Position numbers and translations under genes: made by a program. This document shows, piece after piece, positions 44,776-49,476 of a stretch of 49,476 nt of DNA. Origin of the DNA: an uncultured Clostridia bacterium. GTDB lineage: Bacteria > Bacillota > Clostridia > TANB77 > CAG-508. Position 1 is the stretch's first letter; each line of letters opens with the position of its first letter. Under the pieces are notes generated by a model that was given only the letters and a program-made list of their open reading frames with translations, had not been told where the DNA came from and did no database searches. The DNA is taken from NCBI GenBank assembly GCA_948934525.1, contig CAQZSK010000010.1, positions 1-49,476 of the forward strand, given 5' to 3'.

Positions 44776-45453
44776 CTACTTTTCGTCTATAGCACAAAAA
44801 TTCTTGGTAAAACTACAACGATGCAATGGACAGAGTCCATATTCCTTAATAGCTTGAATATGTGCTGCAGTTCCATAACCTTTGTGTTTTATAAAGCCAT
44901 ACTGTGGATATACTTCATCCCATTGCCTCATAATTCTATCTCTTGTTACTTTTGCTATAATGGAAGCACATGAAATAGAATAACTAATTGCATCTCCATG
45001 AATAATTGACTTGTATGGTATACCATCTGTATCAATTTTTGTTAAAGCATCTACTAAAATGGCATCTGGTTTTACTATTCCTAATTCTGATTTCTCTTTT
45101 AATTTTTCCTCCATGTCCTTGATTGCTGTTGTTAATCCTTTTTTGGTTGCTTGCAAAATATTAATTTCATCAATTTCCTTTTGTCCAATAATTCCAATAC
45201 CGTAGCTAATAGCCTCTTCTGTAATTAATTCATAAAGTTTTTCTCTCTTTTTCTCTGCTATTTTTTTAGAGTCATTAACACCTTCTATCATAGATTCTCT
45301 TGGCATAATACAACAAGCTACAACAACTGGCCCTGCAAGAGGGCCTCTTCCTGCCTCATCAATCCCTGCAATTGCTTTTAAATTCTCTTTGGTATACAAC
45401 TCTTCTTCTACCTTTTTTAGTTCTGTTAATCTTACTAATTCTTTTTCTTTCAT
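44776..45453 (-). CDS. rnhB: Ribonuclease HII
   Basis: 225 residues. It has the catalytic GIDEAGRGPLAGPVVVA (Asp, Glu), NDSKKIAEKKRE, YSISCASIIAKVTRDR and GFIKHKGYGTAAH. It removes RNA from RNA-DNA hybrids and single ribonucleotides in DNA. It lies 15 bases after the small membrane protein gene. Confidence 0.96.
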   Translation of the reverse strand: MKEKELVRLTELKKVEEELYTKENLKAIAGIDEAGRGPLAGPVVVACCIMPRESMIEGVNDSKKIAEKKREKLYELITEEAISYGIGIIGQKEIDEINILQATKKGLTTAIKDMEEKLKEKSELGIVKPDAILVDALTKIDTDGIPYKSIIHGDAISYSISCASIIAKVTRDRIMRQWDEVYPQYGFIKHKGYGTAAHIQAIKEYGLCPLHRCSFTKNFCAIDEK

Positions 45454-45468
45454 GATTACTTATCCTTT

Positions 45469-45969
45469 TTATACTTCATTTTCTACATTTTGAACCATAT
45501 TTTTCTGAGTAATTCCAATTCCTATGATAAACCCCTGCTCATCATAACTCGCGCTTACATCATATCTAAGACTATTATAAATGCTATTTCTCAATTTCTC
45601 AATTTCTTCTATTTTATAAACAGCATTACTATTTTCCCAGTCTTCCTTTGTTTTTAGCTGACTAATATCTCCTTCTTTTACAAACACTCTTTTATCTTCA
45701 TTCACCGAATTAATAGTTATCACTACACCACACAATGCTTTAACACTACTTCCAATTTTGTTGTTTCCAATATAACAACTCATTTTATTATTGAATGGTT
45801 CCACTATTTTCCTTATATTCCATTCCCTTTCACTTTTTCTTACCTCTCCTAAAGCATTATCATACCAATTTACCGTTATTATAAAATAGATAATTACTAG
45901 CAAAATACCAATAATAACTCTTATATTACTTCTTCTAATTTTCTTTAGTTCATCCATATTTTCTCTCAC
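45469..45969 (-). CDS. Single-pass membrane protein of unknown function
   Basis: About 162-166 residues (GTG at 45969 or ATG at 45957). One helix lies near the N-terminus (about 15-33), with an extracytoplasmic domain ending GIGITQKNMVQ. No family is recognised. It is in the operon with rnhB and a pilin-like gene, so it could be an export or pilus accessory; this is only positional. Confidence 0.55.
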   Translation of the reverse strand: MRENMDELKKIRRSNIRVIIGILLVIIYFIITVNWYDNALGEVRKSEREWNIRKIVEPFNNKMSCYIGNNKIGSSVKALCGVVITINSVNEDKRVFVKEGDISQLKTKEDWENSNAVYKIEEIEKLRNSIYNSLRYDVSASYDEQGFIIGIGITQKNMVQNVENEV

Positions 45970-45993
45970 TTTACTTTTATGATTCTTTGTCTG

Positions 45994-46227
45994 TTACATC
46001 ATTTCTACCCAAGGTCCCTCTTGTATTTCTATTATCATTGGAATTGTAATTCCTAGTGCTACTACAAAAACTAATAAAAGTATCACTTTTAAAAACAAAT
46101 TGATTTTCTTTTGTTTTTTTATTTTCTCTTGAGTTTCATCTATTTTCTGACTTTCTATTTCTTTTTCATTTGCTATTTGTCTTAAAACCTCCTGTACTTC
46201 ATCTTTGTCTTTTTTCACTTTTCTCAC
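45994..46227 (-). CDS. Small membrane protein of unknown function
   Basis: 77 residues with GTG start, 2 bases after the previous stop. A charged coiled-coil-like N-terminus (KDKDEVQEVLRQIANEKEIE) precedes one helix (about 47-66) and a short tail. It is tightly coupled with its neighbours. No homologue is recognised. Confidence 0.55.
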   Translation of the reverse strand: MRKVKKDKDEVQEVLRQIANEKEIESQKIDETQEKIKKQKKINLFLKVILLLVFVVALGITIPMIIEIQEGPWVEMM

Positions 46228-46229
46228 CC

Positions 46230-46784
46230 TTATTTCTTTTTTTCTTCCTTCTTCTCTTCTTGTTTATTTTCTTCCTTCTTTTGTGTACTTTCTACTTTTT
46301 CTTTGCTTGTCTTCTCTTGCGTATCTTTCTCTACTGTATAGTATACTTCTCCTTCGTCATCACTATATCCTTTGGTATAGTATACTTTACTAGAAGTATA
46401 ATCTACAATATAGTAACTATCCTTTTCTAATTCTACATTTTCTAGTTTCATTTCATTAATATTCTCTTGATTTAATACATAATATTTAGCCCCTTTTTCC
46501 TTTGGGTCAAATAATTCCTTTTCTAAAAATTCTTTCACGAGCAGCTCATCTTCCATCTCTGTTAGCTTTGTTCCTACTAAAATATCCTCTTTTTTTTCTA
46601 AAATATATTCACTAGAAAGTTTCTGTACTCTTGCTTCTACCAATAGCATATCAGTTTTAATATCTTCATTTTTTCCTTTATTCAATTGAAGTCTTACAAA
46701 ATAGACTACACCAAATGTTAGTGCTGCAATAACTACTACTAAAATTGCTGTACTAATGAAGGTCAGCCCTTTCTCACTTTTCAT
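46230..46784 (-). CDS. Prepilin-like membrane protein with charged tail
   Basis: 184 residues. The N-terminus MKSEKGLTFISTAILVVVIA looks like a type IV prepilin signal (Gly, then a hydrophobic helix), though the Glu at +5 usually present is not clear. The rest is acidic and Tyr-rich, ending in a Lys/Glu low-complexity tail. Pilin biogenesis genes are absent from the window. It opens the operon with the two small membrane genes and rnhB. Confidence 0.6.
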   Translation of the reverse strand: MKSEKGLTFISTAILVVVIAALTFGVVYFVRLQLNKGKNEDIKTDMLLVEARVQKLSSEYILEKKEDILVGTKLTEMEDELLVKEFLEKELFDPKEKGAKYYVLNQENINEMKLENVELEKDSYYIVDYTSSKVYYTKGYSDDEGEVYYTVEKDTQEKTSKEKVESTQKKEENKQEEKKEEKKK

Positions 46785-47039
46785 TTTTCTTACTCCTTTT
46801 TATTTTCCTTTTCTAAATATATTCTTTGCTTTATTTTTTATTATTCTCTTTTGTGCTGATATTTGCTATCTATTATATTAAATTCTGTAATCCCTGTCAA
46901 GTTTAGCTTTTGCTTAGTTTATAAAAATATAAAAAATAGAAAAAAGCTACAAAAGGTTCACATTTTTTTCACAAAAGTCTTGTATGATATATTTGTTTTA
47001 GGATATTATATAAATAGAAAATTTTCGGAGGTAAAATCA

Positions 47040-48338
47040 ATGGAAGAAAATCAATCAAATCAAAACAATAATGTAACTGAAAACAGTCAAACTTTTAAAA
47101 ATGCCAACCCAACTGTTACTGAAACTAGCTACAAAGAGTTCCGCAATAGTGAAAAAAGGTCTAAATCAAGTGGAAGTGGTTTTGGAAAAACAGTTATCCT
47201 ACCCTTCTTTTGCGGAATTCTTGGAACTGCACTAGTGATTGGTACCTGTATTAGTGTTCCTAGCATCAAAGAACAAATTATTAGACAACTTGTTACTACC
47301 AATAATACTTCTACTAATGATGAAAATAATTCAAGTTCAACTAATATAAATACACAATTAATCTCTTTACAGGGTTATTCTGATACAGGTGTCGGAGTTG
47401 CCAAAAAAGTGCAACCATCTATTGTCGCTATTACAGTAGAATATTCTGTTAATTCTATTTTTAATAGAACACCTAGTAAAGCAACCGCTAGAGGTTCTGG
47501 AATTATTATTAGTGAAGATGGATATATTTTAACTAATAATCATGTTATTAATTCATCTAACTCTAGTAACAATTCATTTTATGAGATTGGAAAAGCAAAT
47601 AAGGTAACTGTTAAATTATATAATGATGATACAGAATACCAAGGAGAAATTATTGGTACTGACTCTCAAACTGATTTAGCTGTTATCAAAATTGATAAAA
47701 CAGGGTTAACAGCTGCAGAACTTGGAGATTCTGATAGTGTTCAAGTAGGAGAATTCTCTATGGCTATGGGTAGTCCTTTGGGACTAGATAATAGTGTTAC
47801 TGCTGGTATTATTAGTGCGGTAAACCGTGAAGTATCTGATGAAGATGGCAACAAATATGTTGCTATTCAAACAGATGCAGCCATCAATTCAGGAAATAGT
47901 GGTGGCGCTTTAGTTAATAGCAAAGGTCAAGTTATTGGTGTTAATACATTAAAACTATCAGGAACTTCTGTAGAAGGTATTGGATTTGCTATTCCTATTA
48001 ATGCTACTAAAGATATTTACAACCAATTAATTCAATATAGCAAAGTAAAACGTCCTTATGTTGGAATTGGCGGTATTGATTTAGACAAGGAAACTGCCGA
48101 AAGAAATAACTTAGCTGTCGGAGTTTATGTTAAAACGGTAGACGATTTCTCTGCTGCTGAAAAAGCAGGAATTAAACCTGGTGATGTAATTATTGAAGCA
48201 GAAGGAAAGAAAATTACAACAATGGATGAATTAAATGAAATTAAGAATAAGAAACAAATTGGTGATACTTTAAAATTAAAAATACATCGAGATGGTAAAG
48301 AAAAAGAAGTTACTGTAACATTACAGGAGCAACCATAG
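47040..48338 (+). CDS. htrA: HtrA/DegP-like serine protease
   Basis: 432 residues, start ATG at 47040 after CGGAGG; an upstream extension of the frame is not used. Residues about 45-70 are a membrane anchor after an Asn-rich cytoplasmic tail. The trypsin-like domain has the triad in LTNNHVIN (His), TDLAVIKID (Asp) and NSGNSGGALV (Ser). A PDZ domain follows (about 330-432: AAEKAGIKPGDVIIEAEG). Known: HtrA degrades misfolded exported proteins. It is the first large plus-strand gene in the right part. Confidence 0.95.
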   Translation: MEENQSNQNNNVTENSQTFKNANPTVTETSYKEFRNSEKRSKSSGSGFGKTVILPFFCGILGTALVIGTCISVPSIKEQIIRQLVTTNNTSTNDENNSSSTNINTQLISLQGYSDTGVGVAKKVQPSIVAITVEYSVNSIFNRTPSKATARGSGIIISEDGYILTNNHVINSSNSSNNSFYEIGKANKVTVKLYNDDTEYQGEIIGTDSQTDLAVIKIDKTGLTAAELGDSDSVQVGEFSMAMGSPLGLDNSVTAGIISAVNREVSDEDGNKYVAIQTDAAINSGNSGGALVNSKGQVIGVNTLKLSGTSVEGIGFAIPINATKDIYNQLIQYSKVKRPYVGIGGIDLDKETAERNNLAVGVYVKTVDDFSAAEKAGIKPGDVIIEAEGKKITTMDELNEIKNKKQIGDTLKLKIHRDGKEKEVTVTLQEQP

Positions 48339-48368
48339 AGTATTATAAAAAAAATATAATAAAGTGAA

Positions 48369-48426
48369 GGTGTCCTATAATAGGAACCTAAAAACAAAGA
48401 TTCCAGTGAAAAATCACTGGAATTTT
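48369..48426 (+). repeat. 58-bp direct repeat, copy 1 (palindrome plus terminator)
   Basis: The copy starts GGTGTCCTATAATAGGAACC, with core palindrome TCCTATAATAGGA, and ends in the terminator hairpin ATTCCAGTG/CACTGGAAT plus T run. It is 57 of 58 identical to copy 2 (48805-48862). Confidence 0.85.
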
Positions 48427-48437
48427 CGCTTTCGAGC

Positions 48438-48466
48438 TTGAAATATTATGTAAAGTGTGCTATAAT
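48438..48466 (+). promoter_or_regulatory. Promoter of the AbrB-like gene
   Basis: TTGAAA (48438-48443), 17 bases, TATAAT (48461-48466), starting about 12 bases after repeat copy 1. Confidence 0.7.
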
Positions 48467-48509
48467 AATAGAATTTGTCGTAAGACAAGAATAGAAGGGA
48501 GCTAATTAC

Positions 48510-48794
48510 ATGATTCGCACATTATCTCGTGAAAGAACCATTTTCGTAGATGAGGACTTGCTGGAACTGTTAGGCAATTTTTCGCGGTTCTATATCTATG
48601 AAGAAAACGGAGCAATCTATATCAGCGGCAAGAGCAATCTAGCTTGCGATTTGTACTGTGTACAGACCCCAAAACGCAACCGGTTTACATTGCCAGAAGA
48701 TCTTTGCGCGAAGGTTGGTATTGTATCTGGGCAATGTCTGTCCATTGTTTACAATTCATTTCTCCGTCCAAAAATCATTGTGAGGAAAATATAA
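48510..48794 (+). CDS. AbrB/SpoVT-like protein of foreign composition
   Basis: 94 residues. The second half, RFTLPEDLCAKVGIVSGQ, then IIVRKI, matches the AbrB swapped-hairpin pattern; the first half has a similar shape (FVDEDLLELLGN, AIYISGKS). MraZ and SpoVT share this fold. Function is probably DNA binding. The codon use is clearly richer in G and C than its neighbours and contains two in-frame CGG codons. It sits as a cassette between two 58-bp direct repeats, with its own promoter and AGGGAG. Confidence 0.65.
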   Translation: MIRTLSRERTIFVDEDLLELLGNFSRFYIYEENGAIYISGKSNLACDLYCVQTPKRNRFTLPEDLCAKVGIVSGQCLSIVYNSFLRPKIIVRKI

Positions 48795-48804
48795 AATCCC
48801 AGCG

Positions 48805-48862
48805 GGTGTCCTATAATAGGAACCTAAAAACAAAAATTCCAGTGAAAAATCACTGGAATTTT
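48805..48862 (+). repeat. 58-bp direct repeat, copy 2
   Basis: The copy is identical to 48369-48426 except for one base at the foot of the hairpin. It provides the terminator of the AbrB-like gene. Confidence 0.85.
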
Positions 48863-48885
48863 TGTATGTAAAAATCTCTAAAATA

Positions 48886-48914
48886 CTGACAAGACAATAC
48901 TTTAGTGATATAAT
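48886..48914 (+). promoter_or_regulatory. Promoter upstream of a broken gene start
   Basis: CTGACA (48886-48891), 17 bases, TATAAT (48909-48914). It would transcribe rightwards into the short reading frame at 48973. Confidence 0.6.
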
Positions 48915-48972
48915 TTAGGAGTAAAAAACGTTGATTTCGGAGATATGAAATGGGATTAAAATATAAGGAGCA

Positions 48973-49041
48973 ATGTCAAAAGCCATTTCGTTATCAAAAA
49001 ATCTAATCAAATTTCTAACCAAAAAATCCACCCCTTATTGA
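48973..49041 (+). pseudogene. 22-codon N-terminal remnant, possibly of an M18 aminopeptidase
   Basis: AAGGAG, then ATG at 48973. The peptide MSKAISLSKNLIKFLTKKST ends PY-stop at 49039-49041. It resembles the start of M18 (aspartyl/lysine-type) aminopeptidases, where a helix of this type is followed by TPxH. The rest of the gene is missing and a minus-strand SUMF1-like gene begins right after. The link to M18 is weak. Confidence 0.3.
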
Positions 49042-49093
49042 GCTGGATCTTTTGGTTCTCGGGTTACTATTCTAGGACTCCCTCATCTTTTCG

Positions 49094-49476
49094 TTAAATA
49101 CTTAAATATGGACGATATGTTCTATATTGATTTCCACTATCATCAAATGATCTACGTGTTATGGCTCCCTTACATCCACTTCCATAGTCTCCTCCTCTTA
49201 CTGTATGAAAAGAAGATTTCATATCTCTTTCAGTAGTCCATTCAGAACAATTTGTACTCATATCAAAAATGTTGCAATTGACATCTCCCCACCCCTTCTA
49301 TGATAATTGGATTTTTGCTCAGTTCTAGTTTTTCTTTCCAAGTTGTTATATCCGTTTTTAACTTTGCCCCTGATGCTTTTTTAAAAACACTATTGTCTCC
49401 CACCACATAAGTAATGGTAATTCGAGAATGTAAATAATTTTGTGTAATTTGAAAAAATATTGAAAAAGAACTTCCT
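49094..49476 (-). pseudogene. SUMF1/formylglycine-like C-terminal domain, partial, one apparent frameshift
   Basis: The minus-strand frame ends TAA at 49096-49094 after RTYRPYLSI. It has the fold's NIFDMSTNCSEWTT, TVRGGDYGSGC and ITRRSFDD, a SUMF1-like (C-type-lectin) C-terminus. The upstream frame (ITYVVGDNSVFKKAS, then TWKEKLELSKNPIIIEG) fits the same family but is one base out of register. Removing one G of the GGGG run (49292-49295) joins them as EGWGDVNCNIFDM. The N-terminus is off window. The lesion may be real or a sequence error; unlike three other breaks here it is not at CGG. Confidence 0.65.

Noticed and set aside
46863..47039. 59-codon N-terminal extension of the HtrA frame
   Set aside because: There is no ribosome binding site at the far start, while CGGAGG precedes the ATG at 47040 at proper spacing.
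49292..49295. Counting the SUMF1-like frameshift as a fourth CGG case
   Set aside because: The frame-0 codons there are GGG, GTG and GGG, and GGG is used normally as Gly elsewhere (for example in the cohesin-like gene).
1..49476. CRISPR arrays, tRNA and rRNA genes, transposases
   Set aside because: No regularly spaced repeats, cloverleaf-like genes or transposase motifs were recognised.

Overview
The window comes from a low-GC, spore-forming anaerobe, most likely an uncultured gut-type member of the Clostridia. The bases for this are the AT-rich sequence, ordinary Gram-positive ribosome binding sites (GGAGG), spo0A, a SpoIVFB-like site-2 protease beside an M23 peptidase, a YyaC-type spore protease, rubredoxin and rubrerythrin, and an LPxTG surface protein with its own sortase. 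No rRNA, tRNA, CRISPR array, prophage or transposase was found. Almost every gene is on the minus strand.

Layout, left to right. (1) 1-7124: a very large secreted M26/Zmp-like zinc metalloprotease (cut by the window edge) with an N-terminal dockerin, preceded in the operon by a secreted cohesin-like/dockerin protein. (2) 7462-7912: a Cu/Zn superoxide dismutase gene needing a +1 frameshift at its end. (3) 7962-10960: an operon for an ECF sigma factor with membrane segments, a DUF4362-like protein and two membrane proteins. (4) 11113-13830: an MBOAT acyltransferase and a DHHW (AlgJ/AlgX-like) partner, probably for exopolysaccharide or wall O-acetylation. (5) 13928-14212: a compact convergent locus that looks like an undescribed Fst/par-type type I toxin-antitoxin. 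(6) 14287-16613: mraZ-rsmH-ftsL-like division genes with a three-box MraZ operator. (7) 16765-19445: a Fic gene split by a +1 frameshift, and RNase J. (8) 19767-25527: a foreign-looking acetyltransferase, then sporulation-associated and housekeeping genes (SpoIVFB-like, M23, YyaC, AlkD-like, DUF4116). (9) 25634-35519: a SEC-C/DUF5677 protein, spo0A, and an operon of YigZ, an FAD oxidoreductase, a PLP lyase, a WG-repeat protein and a CorC/HlyC protein. (10) 35622-40323: a frameshifted LPxTG surface protein, its sortase and a two-component system. (11) 40394-46784: trmB, plsC, a GC-rich adenine-poor gene fragment, rubredoxin, rubrerythrin, pdp, rnhB and three small membrane proteins. (12) 47040-49476: HtrA, an AbrB-like gene of foreign composition between 58-bp direct repeats, and a broken SUMF1-like gene at the edge.

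The most unusual signal is shared by three unrelated genes (sodC, fic and the LPxTG protein). Each is interrupted by one extra base. In every case the frame-0 codon at the break is CGG, and skipping its C restores a Gly codon and the expected protein. By eye I found no other in-frame CGG codon in any native-looking gene of the window; the only others are in two foreign-looking genes. This fits either programmed or tolerated +1 frameshifting at an unassigned or starved CGG codon, or a biased sequence error. The second notable system is the type I toxin-antitoxin candidate: a 25-residue hydrophobic peptide, a converging small RNA, a shared bidirectional terminator and direct repeats that let the RNA pair with the peptide's ribosome binding site.
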